A DNA stretch of 64,000 bases from Primula veris (lineage: Eukaryota; Streptophyta; Magnoliopsida; Ericales; Primulaceae). The stretch spans positions 25,366,711 through 25,430,710 of the forward strand of contig OY821741.1 in assembly GCA_963682055.1 (NCBI GenBank). The letters are read 5' to 3'. How positions within the stretch are numbered: position 1 is the first letter of the stretch; each line of letters begins with the position of its first letter. Of this stretch, positions 1 to 9,650 are shown piece by piece. A model generated the notes under the pieces. It did no database searches and was not told the origin of the DNA. It saw only the letters and a list, made by a program, of their open reading frames with translations. Position numbers and translations under genes: made by a program.

Positions 1-84
1 GAGTGATTCGTTTGGAGTCATTCCAAGACCTCCAAGATATCGCCTTATTCCTAATGGCAAAGACATACCATGTTAGGAATATCC

Positions 85-120
85 CTTATGCGGGTCTGAT
101 AAGTAACCAGCATCGGTATA
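85..120 (-). pseudogene. copia RNase H fragment
   Basis: Minus-strand translation gives YTDAGYLSDPHK, which matches the conserved copia RNase H motif that normally reads GY-ADAGYLSDPHK. The reading frame is lost directly afterwards, where a foldback (arms ATTCCTAA and TTAGGAAT, about 48-83) replaces the expected continuation. It is a relic of the cellular-type RNase H that degrades the RNA template during reverse transcription. Confidence 0.75.
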
Positions 121-830
121 ACCGAAAAAGGGTTGCGTAAATTCGAGTACCGAAGGGGGTAGGTACACTCGATGACGCAAAATGGGATAAGACAAGCCCT
201 CATCCACAGTTACCTTAAGATAATGGGAAAATGTCTTTTATGCCATTTCGATGGCAGCGTGTTAGCGCAATGTTGTGTCGAGCTATACCATTCACAACAT
301 ACGAGATGTTCGTCCTAGCGCATTGGACCAAGTACAATGATGCGCTTATTGTACTTAGATATGAACATCATGGTTCAATATCCCTTTGTCGTCTCATCAG
401 GGACAGGCCGGGTCTATATCAATGTCTAGTGATCGAACGATCATGGGAGAATTTGACGACTTAGCGTCATAATGACTAAAACGTCATAACATCTTCTGGG
501 TGTAGTCTGAATCATGGACTTAGATTCAATCTTTACGGGACTTGATCATCAGGTCAAGTCACTACCGTATCTTCCCAAGATCCTTCATCTCGAAGGCAAA
601 TCCAAAAAAATTGATCCCGTAATAAAACACGCAAGGGCATAATACTTGTTCAAGTATCCCAAGCTAATCAAGTACTCACTTAGGCGGGTATACCACATCC
701 GCTCGGATTATATTAATCCATATAGTGAATGTCTCATTTAATTGAGATCGTGTTTCGTGGTCAGGAACTACTTGATTAAAGCATATGAAGTCACACAGGG
801 ACCTTCATCTATATCTCTTTGTCTAAATTC

Positions 831-1049
831 TCATAGAGATAAAACAGTGATCACAATCACATGCTGCATAATCAGTTTTTGGGAAACTACTAAACTGATA
901 AAGTAGGGGACCGTTATAACGTCCATTACGAGGAAATCAACCATCTCGTAATCAATTCCAAGATGTGAGAGAAGTCTTGCGCTACTAGGAGAGCATTCTA
1001 TAATCTCATTATTCTCCTCACTTTTCCTTACGAATAACCAAATAAACAA
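831..1049 (-). pseudogene. copia reverse transcriptase fragment
   Basis: The 72-codon minus-strand frame contains GIDYE followed by VMDVIT and ISLVVS-KL-M, the usual order around the start of the copia RT palm (GIDYEETYSPVMD in intact relatives). The catalytic YVDD box is not in this frame and I did not find it elsewhere. Substitutions such as YEMVDFLVMD instead of YEETYSPVMD show decay. A 12-nt-loop hairpin (925-952) sits exactly in the altered part of the motif. Confidence 0.7.
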
Positions 1050-1409
1050 ACTCGTTTAACATTGGTGGTGTTGAAGCTACAGGTCCGAACACACTTTCGC
1101 TAAGGAGTCTACTTGGATTGCAAGTTTCTATTAGTCCAGTCTATTCTCCGTTGACTTCAGGTAACGGTACATGGTTCCCTGTCATAATTTGCTCATATTA
1201 TCAGTCGTCACCGAATATATGAACAAGTAATCAATGACAGCCTCGTTTCGCTTCAATATCGTCTAAGATATCATGATCGACAGATATTTCAAGATTTTTA
1301 GGATGAGGAGGAAATCACACATCTCCTTGATCCTTTATAATCTCGTGCGACAAACGAATTTTAGTTCACCATCTCTGGGGCTGAACGAATTAAGAACCGG
1401 TCAACTTCC

Positions 1410-1595
1410 TCATATCTTGGGAAGGACGATAGACTGACGGCCGACGGCAGCGTCCTTTGCTTGGCGGGTTCGGCCAAAGCAACGTGTTACGACAGGAACA
1501 CGGCATCCGATAGGGACGTCTATCCTTGCAAGCATTTTGCAGCAGGTATAAATGATCTCGTGACATCTCATAAAGTCATTAAATGCGTCTGGCAT
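1410..1595 (-). pseudogene. copia integrase-RT hinge fragment
   Basis: The frame reads PDAFNDF, then K-LARIDVPIG, which corresponds to the hinge between integrase and RT in many plant copia polyproteins (PDAF-D, then A-ARIDVP-G). Similarity ends right after DVPIG, where a hairpin with arms CGTGTT/AACACG and loop ACGACAGG occupies 1483-1502. The remainder of the frame is not recognisable. Confidence 0.65.
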
Positions 1596-1917
1596 TTAGT
1601 TAGACTTGAGGGAGTCTATGCACTTATTTATCACTAAGTGCAGCTTTGGGGATCAAGCTAAGACTGAGTGGGTTATGCCACGTTACTTCACGTCGTTTCT
1701 TATCAACGCTAATGTGCAAATCTCCCCCTAACGACGGGGAGAACAGCCTTAGCGATGTCACTTTCGCATATCATGCGGTAAAGAGATCGCTTGTCAAGGT
1801 TACTCTATCAAATGATAGGCATGGGCTTCATAATCGACTTATGTCCCATTCAGAGGTCCATATTTTGAACGCTATAGCAGCTCAATCAAAATATTAATTA
1901 AACACTCCAAACACGCG

Positions 1918-2148
1918 TTAATATGAGACTTCTGGCTCATAACCAGTAAACAGCTGGTACGCGTATGGTGTCTGAGTGTCTATGGGCCTCATAACGGACC
2001 AATGCAGTAAAATAGCATAACCCCACACGAAAATATAAATCTTGGTGCGCAAGACCAAGAAATGCGTGCAATCATTTGCAGTCGCATCATCAAACTTTCC
2101 GTGAGTCCATTTGGGTCTGAACATAATCAACATGATGTTCATTTTCAA
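1918..2148 (-). pseudogene. copia integrase C-terminal fragment
   Basis: The frame contains LRTKIYIFVWGYAIL and, later, PYAYQLFTGYEPEVSYL. This matches the integrase tail of plant copia elements (LRTKLPVSAWGHAIL, then P-QL-FG-EP-ISHL). The DDE catalytic residues are not in this fragment. The left end contains the hairpin TATGAG-ACTTCTGG-CTCATA (1922-1941). Confidence 0.75.
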
Positions 2149-3392
2149 TTTCCAAACTCAAGTAATTCAAATCGAAATTTCGATTCTTACTCTTCGGAAT
2201 TATCAAGTCAACTAGACTTTTCAGGATAATCCGGATCATGAGCCATCAACTTAATGATAGGGCTAAAAGTTTGGAAAGTGCTGCATTTATGTGGACAACA
2301 TTAAAATGTGACCATATTGTCGATGCATCAACCATAACCATTTATATTTATGGTCCGTCTTATGGTTGGATAAGTCCACAATAACTCCTTCAATTCTTTA
2401 CAAGAATTCTACGAGTTCATTTCGTGATCTTTACACATACTAGTCTTTCAAAGTGAGCATTAATGGCATGAATTTCGGATTAATCACGAAATATATTCTC
2501 AGAGAGAATCCAAATGCGATGCCATTATAAATCAAGCATCGTCTTTTGACCCGGAAATATCTCATCCGGTCAATGCCACAATATCAAAATGCTCTTATCA
2601 ATCGATGACAGGCGAATGATAGTACAAACAATCATGTCTTAGTATCTAAATCATTTATCATTTCGACGACAGGCGAAATGATAAGGTAACTTTAAATGCT
2701 TTAAAGAATGTGGTAGTAACCACTTGAAAGACATTTCAACTCCTCTAAAATACGCTTTTGCTCGTATTGAATGGAGACTATGTAAAGAAATTTTAATTCT
2801 TTCATGAGCTATTACCAGATAACACTGGTTTTCTCGAATATTTTATAACTCAATAAGGTACGACAGGACCTACATGAGTATAAGTCCTCATATTTGACAA
2901 ATCAATTTGGTTTTACCAAAGATTTTGATTTGGAACGATAGGTCCAGAATCGTTGTCACTGAGTACTCTTTTAGGCAAATAGTTGGTGAAATTATGTGGT
3001 ACACTGTTACCCACTATTTCCAAAAAAATCAACTACCTCACAAGTATTGCCTAAAATTTCATAATTTAAAGTTTGGTCATATTTGGCAAAGGAATTTGCT
3101 CAAAACACTTTAAATTATTTCGAGAAATTTCGTAAACAGGCAAACCATAATCCAAAAGTATGTCCAAATGGAAAAATCATAATCCAAATGGAAAAACATA
3201 ATCCAGATGAGCGAAAAAATGGCTCAATGATTTATCAAAATCAATAAAGAAAGGTATCAAACTCATTTGAGCCACAAAATCGGGGGTCTCAAGAGTTTAC
3301 TTTCAATTAACTTTAACCACATTAGCATCGATTTTTCCACCTTTATAATAGTTGTGAACTATTTAAGGAGTAACCGTGCATGACCTTTGTCT

Positions 3393-3830
3393 TTATAGCG
3401 TAGAGTTGGCTCCTTGAGCATTATCTCTTGCTTTGTGACAACGGGTCATATTGTTCCTTTCAATTACTGTCTTGGAGCCACAGATTTTCGATTTTGACGA
3501 TTGTCTAAAATCTCGCTTGGCTAGGCGATTCATCGGGATCGCGACAGTTCGAGACAAATAACACTTGTCTCGGTTCTCGATTCGTGGAAAAAAAAGTACA
3601 CGAAGAGCATTAATATCAGGCAAACAATTCGCCATTGTCCCAATAGGATTAAAACTACTCACCGGGGCAATTTTCTTATCCAATAACAGATGGACGATAA
3701 AGGAACATGGTGAATATAAATTCACGATACTACTTATGGAATATAATTTCCAAGCTAGTATTTTGGTGAAGGATTGCTCCAATATGTCAATTTCAGACAT
3801 TTGTTCACCATAGACGTCATCACGTCTCAA
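3393..3830 (-). pseudogene. copia gag fragment
   Basis: The 145-codon frame starts with GEQMSEIDILEQSFTKI, close to the gag capsid motif GE-ITDEDMLEKTF of copia elements, and includes RPIG/NPIGT followed by LPDINAL, resembling the RPTG--P-PEVNA linker. Downstream, LAKRDFR, then CHKARDNAQ, may be a ruined zinc knuckle (one Cys and one His remain). No intact CCHC is present. Confidence 0.6.
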
Positions 3831-4050
3831 ATGTGACGGCGGAATAAAATCAACGCCTTAGCATTCATCCTGATGGTAACAACAAACTCGTGTTTTACTC
3901 ATCAAAGATGGCATCCAAAAAAATTTTGGGCATCACATTTTCACACATCAGGATGAGTAACATGTGGTGACGGATTAAAATCAACGTTTAAACAGTCATT
4001 TCGCAAGTATGTTTTACGATTTTTCTCATCATAGATGGCATCCAACATGT
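3830..4050 (+). repeat. Degenerate direct repeat
   Basis: Two diverged copies of about 130 bp each contain a GTGACGG--GGAATAAAATCAACG-type start, TTTTACTCATCA or TTTTTCTCATCA, and AGATGGCATCCAA (about 3834-3918 and 3967-4043). They lie upstream of the gag remnant in element orientation and may be an old leader-region duplication. Confidence 0.5.
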
Positions 4051-4300
4051 GTTGGGAGTTCTGGATTATTTATCATATAAAACGACTGGTTTATATGTTT
4101 ATGGTTTGCACAAGCATAAACTTTATTTCGAAACGACAGGTTCGAAAAATAGTTTTGCTTTTAATGTGAATAGGTTCTCATTGATAGAACGACAGGTCGA
4201 TACAGAGACACCAATTCGACGAAACATACATCACTATATAAACACACTCGGGGAAATTATTATTTAGTCAACCCTTTTCGGTAGCTTTACTTGAAAAACG

Positions 4301-6965
4301 ACCAGGAAAGACGGTGAGGGTGGAGGGCACGAATGCCACTTAAAACCCGACCTCATTAGGATATCGACTTCCGCCTATATCTTTCCTAGACATCGTATTC
4401 AAATAGGTGAGCCTATTTAGGGAAGGTTCATAATTTTTCCAACTTAAATGTGAATATATATGATTTCGCAATTCTACCATTCATGGTAATAAATAACATG
4501 TATATCTATTATAGATAACCACATATATATACAAGGCAGTATAAAATATATTCATGATATATATCTAATCATGCAGTAGATTTGGTGATAAACTAAATCA
4601 ATTCAGGATTATTAATCACACAAATTATATCATACCAAATCAACTCAAATCAATCAATTAACGGTCATATGGTATATTTATATCTATGGTAATATCAAAA
4701 GATATGTTAATTATACTAACAAGATATCAATCAATTATATACGGTTTATTGTCATATAAGTAATTATATACATGATAGTTTTAACATGCAAATAAGCAAT
4801 ATATTTTTAAACTTTCACATGGGTCCCATGTTATCAAATAATAATACTTTTATTGTAAGGGTATGATATTGTTTCCTCTAATTCCATTTTGATAACTCTA
4901 AATTTAATGAATCATTGAGATACATGATGAAAAAAGTTTTTTTGGTTCAAAACCCTAAAACTAGGGAAAACGGGGGAATACGTTGCAAGTGCTCCTACCG
5001 ACTATTGGTTAAGACAATTTTAAAACTCATACCCCCATAGTATCGTAAAAGGCTTCCGTTAGCATCTTTTAAAGTCTCAAACTTCATTTGCTAGTAACAC
5101 ACCAAATAGAACAATTCAGAACATCTTTATGGGATCACATTGATAGCTAGTTTTATCGCAAATTACAAAAGATGCAAACAAACAAGCTCATGTTTATAGA
5201 GCAGCATGTGACTCCGATTTAGTGTTTAGGTGTTTTAAATCAATTTAGTTGGATAGGGGCTGAAAAATCTGAGTATGAAATGGATGGTCACAAAAAGTAC
5301 CCCATCCAAAGCTTCTCATGTAACTCTCTCAAAAAAGGAAAAAGATGGAACTGAGCTTTTGAGGTAGATGGATGTTATGATATTGTCAGATTTAAGTCTC
5401 AATATCATTAATCTATGGAACACTTAATTAGAGAACTTGCCTGCTGACCAGGTTTAATAGCACCAATTGGATTTAGAGTTTAAAAAAAAATAAACCTAGC
5501 AAGTTGTGTGTATTATTTACCGTCCCAAATCTTTTGTGTCCTTTCTTGAATTTATTTAAGATATTAGTATAATAAAAGTAGATAATTATTTTATACCTAG
5601 CAAGTTGTGTTGTATTATTTACCGTCCCAGGTTTAAAAGTAGATAAAACTGAATCTAAGATTACAAATAAAGAATTGGAAATAGAATAGTTGCTATACCT
5701 AGTAGTTAGTCTGTGAAACAAGGATCAGATCAGCTTGAATGTTTGGTTGATTCAGATTCTAATTTTAATTAAAGAACAAAATATAATAACTATGCCACTG
5801 GTGTTAATACATACACTTAAATCTACATTGTTCAATAACCAAATAAATTGTTGACGTCACTAGCAAATGACACATTTCTCTATGAACCCTTTCCTCACTA
5901 AATGACACATTTGAGAAATAAATCATATATTCCAATTAATTAGATAATCTATTCACATGAACGGAATTAGAATGATATCGTTTGAGTCCGTACAAACAAA
6001 ATTGCCACTAGAATTTTAAGAAAAAAAAACGTTTAAAATAATTAAAACTGAGTTTAAAAGTCTATTCTGAATGTTAAAAAAAAACAAGTTGGTAATTGTA
6101 AAAAACACAATAAATTTAAAATTATAATTTATTTATTTTTGCTAACATCAAAATGAAGTATTCCAGCACTATTTGTAGGTTTTAAGAAGAAAGATAGAAA
6201 TATAAGGATGTTATTGAAAATAATGAATAATGAATTGTTACTCATGTAACTAAATGAACATGAAAAAAAAAATTTGTAACGAATCAAACCAATGATCTCT
6301 TATTAAATTCTAGATAATATTACCATATGAGCTAAGCATAATTATATATCTTATGGGGGCTATTAATATATATAACCTAATTTTCTAAAAAAATTCTTAT
6401 AAAAAAGATCGTTTTTCAAATTTATAGTTACGAAAATTCTGCAACTTATAGTTACACTATATCCGTTACGAAAATTGAACATAAATCTAACTTGAACATA
6501 AAAATCATATTATAGTTTTTCTCTAATCTGCCTCGAGAAACAGTCTGCTATTATTTTTGGTTTGTCTCAAAATATAATTCATTTTATATGTATCTTTTGG
6601 TACCATTTCTTTAGTTTTTCTATATACTCATTAGACGAGCATTAACAAATACAGACATTATATTTCCAATATAATTTTATATGGTATATTAGTAAAATTA
6701 AAAAAAAAAATCAATCAATCTAACTAACTTTGGCTAATTAATATTGGCGAAAACTGAAATTGGAATATCTTTCCGAAATGGAGGAAGTATTAATGTATTT
6801 CTTTATTATTTTAACACTCCCTTTCTCATTAATTAAAACAAAAAATATGAACAAAATGCAAACGAACATATGAAAGAGAAGAATTAGATATAGTTTTTAA
6901 TAAAGAGTGTAAATAGTAGAATGAGTTGACCTTGACTCTTAAAATTGTTGTCCAATTTAACTATC
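4301..6965. other. AT-rich spacer, no gene recognised
   Basis: No coding region longer than about 80 codons and no family resemblance was seen. The only clear structure is a direct repeat: CCTAGCAAGTTGTGT(T)GTATTATTTACCGTCCC occurs at 5495-5526 and 5596-5628, about 101 bp apart. A copia LTR could be hidden in 4300-5100, but no TG...CA pair with a neighbouring tRNA-complementary site could be identified. Confidence 0.6.
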
Positions 6966-7534
6966 TGATAGAACATAAAAATCAGACCCGAATATTCTAT
7001 TTGGGTAATAATCAACCCACCTTATAAATGGGTATCCAACGCTTAAATGGGTCGTCTCATACTTTTTATAGGAATTGAGGTTTTACTATTAAAAGCCCAA
7101 GCCCAATCAAAGGGGGACCCATGTCTGAAAAATCCCTGGGATGAAGACATTTGTCAATATCCTAGAAGGCGCAGTTGCCTATAAATAGCCAACTACCCCT
7201 CCTAGAAAAGGACCAGAAAATCTATCCAAAAAATATAGAGAGAAGTTGAGAAAAGAGAGAAACTAACCAACGCACACCACTTCTAGAAATAAACCGAGAA
7301 AAGACAGCCGAGCACCGAATAAAAGGGGAGAAAGATCAAGACGAGAGATTAAATAGTCATATCGAGCACAATTGTCAAAACCGAAATACTAGTCCGAGCA
7401 AGTGTAATAGTCCTAACAAGGATAATAATCCGAGCAATAATAAAGATCAGGAAGTATCCTTTATTCACGGTTGATTTACTATTATATCATTGTTGAAAAG
7501 CCTAACGCGACCGACCAAAGTTATGGCTTTATCA
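6966..7534 (+). repeat. 5' LTR of the 16.8 kb gypsy element
   Basis: Begins TGATAGAACATAAAAATCAG and ends GGCTTTATCA. It matches 23159-23727 at all but 7 of 569 positions. A TATA-like CCTATAAATAG lies at about 7179-7190, followed by a purine-rich leader with GAGAGAAG motifs, consistent with the U3/R boundary. Confidence 0.95.
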
Positions 7535-7536
7535 AA

Positions 7537-7554
7537 TGGCGCCGTCTCCGGGAA
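7537..7554 (+). other. Primer-binding site (tRNA-Asp-like)
   Basis: Two bases after the LTR comes TGGCGCCGTCTCCGGGAA. The 3' end of plant tRNA-Asp would pair with TGGCGCCGTTGCCGGGGA; the first nine bases are identical and most of the rest agrees. Tat and Athila elements commonly use this tRNA. Confidence 0.75.
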
Positions 7555-7613
7555 TCATCTAGTTCCCAACTAGTTTAGAATTCGAATACCAATACTCTGC
7601 CAGACGAGCGACA

Positions 7614-9650
7614 ATGGTTACCAATGTAGAGGAAACCCATCCCGAGATAATAGAAACCAATAACCAAAACACGCAAATTAGCCAATAAGACCTCGACGAT
7701 CTACTCGCCATCCGCGACAGATATGAAGCTATCCAATCCGGAAACCAACCAACAACCTCCTACGTCAACCAAGAACAACCGGTCGAACCACCCCGACATT
7801 TCATCGAAGGGATTGTCGACGAACACCCTTCGTCCTCGGAGGACGAACAAGACGTGCCCGTATTAAGGCGTGCACGAAGACGCTTAACCGGGTCCCAAGC
7901 AGGGCCGAGCTCAAGAGTCCCTTTGCCTACAGCCTCGGTCAACTCCGGTGCTCGTTTACAAAGGGACGAAGCTCATCAGTTTGGCATGCCCGAGGATCAT
8001 GTACTCGGACAGTCGCCCCGACTACCGACTAATTCTCCGAGAATGATTACACCACCCACGGTGGAGGTACAACATGTTGTTCCGTTAGCCGATGAAAGGA
8101 ACTACGCCCAGCTACAAGCTCAGCTGGCGGCATGCATGACGGCCATGACAGCAGCGGGCATCGTATTGCCAGTTATCCAACCCGACAAAGACCCACGCCA
8201 TGAAGTGGAAGATTCTGCCTACAGGGCCGCCCTGGAGGCAGCGGGTCGGCGACCCGATACAAGAGTCCCCCACCAAGGGGGCAATGTCCCAATAACTATC
8301 GTCCATCCGAACACTCATATGGAACGTGTCCACACAAACACGAAGGACGGTAGATATCCCGAATACAGGATCGGGGAAGGATATGGCCCATCACCACATC
8401 AGGGAGGATACCCTCCCCCCTACCAAGTCACGGATGACGCGTTCCAACAGGCTTGGAACGTATGCCAAGAAACCCCGTGTGCTGAACAGATCACGCGGTA
8501 CCGCAATCCTATGGGATTCGTCATCCCCGAATTCAGGCTCTATGATGGGAAGAGTTGCCCTATCGACCATCTGAGGCACTACAAGACGAAGATGGAACTG
8601 TGGAGTGATGACCATGCACTGATGTGCAAATTTTTCAAAAACAGCTTGGGTCAAGAGGCTTCGTCATGGTATCATAACTTACCACGGGGCTCCATTAGAA
8701 ACTGGGCAGAATTGCTAAGAGCATACTTCACCCGATACGCTGCTCATCGGAAAAAGAAGGTTAGTATCGAAACCCTTCTTAAAATGGCGATGATGCCAAA
8801 TGAAAGGCTCAACGATTACTGCATACGTTTTATCGACGTAGCAAACCAGATTCCACGATATGCCAATAATATAGCCATCCAAAACTTTATCAATTCCATC
8901 CCTAATGGCTATTGGGCGAGAAGGAAGTTCATAGGCAAAAACTTCCCGACCACTGATTCCCTGCTAGCCTATTGTACCCACCTCACCGATAAAAACGACG
9001 AACTGCGTTTCCTCAACCGAACTCTACCGAGAAGAGAGTCGGTCCGCGAGGCACAGGTGGGTCGCAAAAGAGTTAGGAATAACCAGGGAGAAGCATTCCA
9101 ACCGACCAGAAAGGGCAAAGAGCCCGAGGTCCATAGCAGGGTAGAGCGACCACGAGCACTAGAGCCCAAACCGCTCCAGATCGCATACCCAACACCGACC
9201 AACGAACATAAACCGCTCCAGCTCACCTACCCAATGCCACCCAAGCCGTTTCAACAAGGTCGGCCCCAAGAAAGGGAACACCGAAATACTTTCGGATCGG
9301 TCGAGCTGCGATACACTTTCGACTTGTCTGCTGAAGATATCCTCAAGGATATATGCAGGGAAAGTTGGTATTCCCGACCGCAACCGATCAACACTCCCCC
9401 CAATCAGAGAGATTCCAAGCTCTTCTGCGCATATCATGAGGATCACGGCCATCTCACTGAGCATTGCCGTAACCTGCGATGGAGAATGAACCAGTGGGGC
9501 GATGCAGGATACCTAGCCAAGTTCATCAAAGGAGCTGGGAATAAAGGCAAACAACTGGCCATCGAAGGATCCGACAACCAGCAAGGCAAAACAATCAACG
9601 TCGTTCATATGACAAGACCCAAGGGTCCAGGCGGGGAACGATCGCGATAA
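7614..9650 (+). pseudogene. gag of the 16.8 kb gypsy element (one early in-frame TAA)
   Basis: Capsid-nucleocapsid protein that packages element RNA in the cytoplasm. The first good ATG is at 7614, in the same frame as the long reading that ends at 9650, but TAA at 7686-7688 interrupts it after 24 codons; the next in-frame ATG is at 7986. The Ty3 gag domain is clear around 8500-9000 (CPIDHLRHYKTKMELWSDD, SSWYHNLPRGSIRNWAEL, FTRYAAHRKK, MMPNERLNDYCIRF). A Cys/His knuckle CAYHEDHGHLTEHC lies near 9427-9468. A second TAA (9648-9650) separates gag from pol, and the frame continues open beyond it. Confidence 0.88.

Larger units (their letters stand above)
925..2573 (+). repeat. Second hairpin family with a 12-nt loop
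   Basis: Three foldbacks share a related 12-nt loop: GAAATCAACCAT at 933-944 between ATTACGAG and CTCGTAAT, GAAATCACACAT at 1311-1322 between AGGAG and CTCCT (outer GGAT/ATCC), and GAAATATCTCAT at 2554-2565 between TTGACCCG and CCGGTCAA (one mismatch). Arms are unrelated to each other while loops are alike, as in the first family. Confidence 0.6.
391..4208 (+). repeat. Dispersed hairpins with an ACGACAGG-type loop
   Basis: Five exact ACGACAGG octamers occur at 1489, 2666, 2860, 4133 and 4189, each at the apex of an inverted repeat whose arms differ: CGTGTT/AACACG; an 11-bp perfect TTATCATTTCG/CGAAATGATAA (2655-2684); AGGT/ACCT with an outer ACTCA/TGAGT; TTTCGAA/TTCGAAA; and an imperfect one at 4189. 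Variants have loops ATGACAGG (2605), ACGATAGG (2935), TCATCAGG (546 with GACTTGA/TCAAGTC, and 396), ACTTCAGG (1154), ACTTCTGG (1928) and ACACAGG (793). In the element's sense strand the loop reads CCTGTCGT. Confidence 0.8.
1..4300 (-). mobile_element. Decayed Ty1/copia retrotransposon, left-truncated
   Basis: The minus strand carries disconnected remnants of a copia polyprotein in the right order when read leftwards: gag (3393-3830), integrase (1918-2148), the IN-RT hinge (1410-1595), reverse transcriptase (831-1049) and RNase H (85-120). Stops and frameshifts separate all of them, so the copy is dead. The 3' end and 3' LTR lie outside the window. I could not place the 5' LTR or a primer-binding site; the right boundary near 4300 is a guess from the loss of any gag-like reading. 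The segment is unusually rich in short perfect inverted repeats, described separately. Confidence 0.8.

Noticed and set aside
231..464. 77-codon plus-strand ORF near the left end
   Set aside because: Lies in the decayed copia RNase H/RT region on the opposite strand and resembles no family.
241..951. Many other 5-7 bp hairpins in 1-1000 (for example TGCCAT-TTCG-ATGGCA, ATACTTG-TT-CAAGTAT)
   Set aside because: Stems of this length with free loop choice occur by chance at roughly this rate; only those sharing a loop or having stems of 8 bp or more were kept as evidence.
3565..3813. Plus-strand ORF of 82 codons opposite the copia gag
   Set aside because: Overlaps the minus-strand gag remnant, which has the family match; shadow frame.
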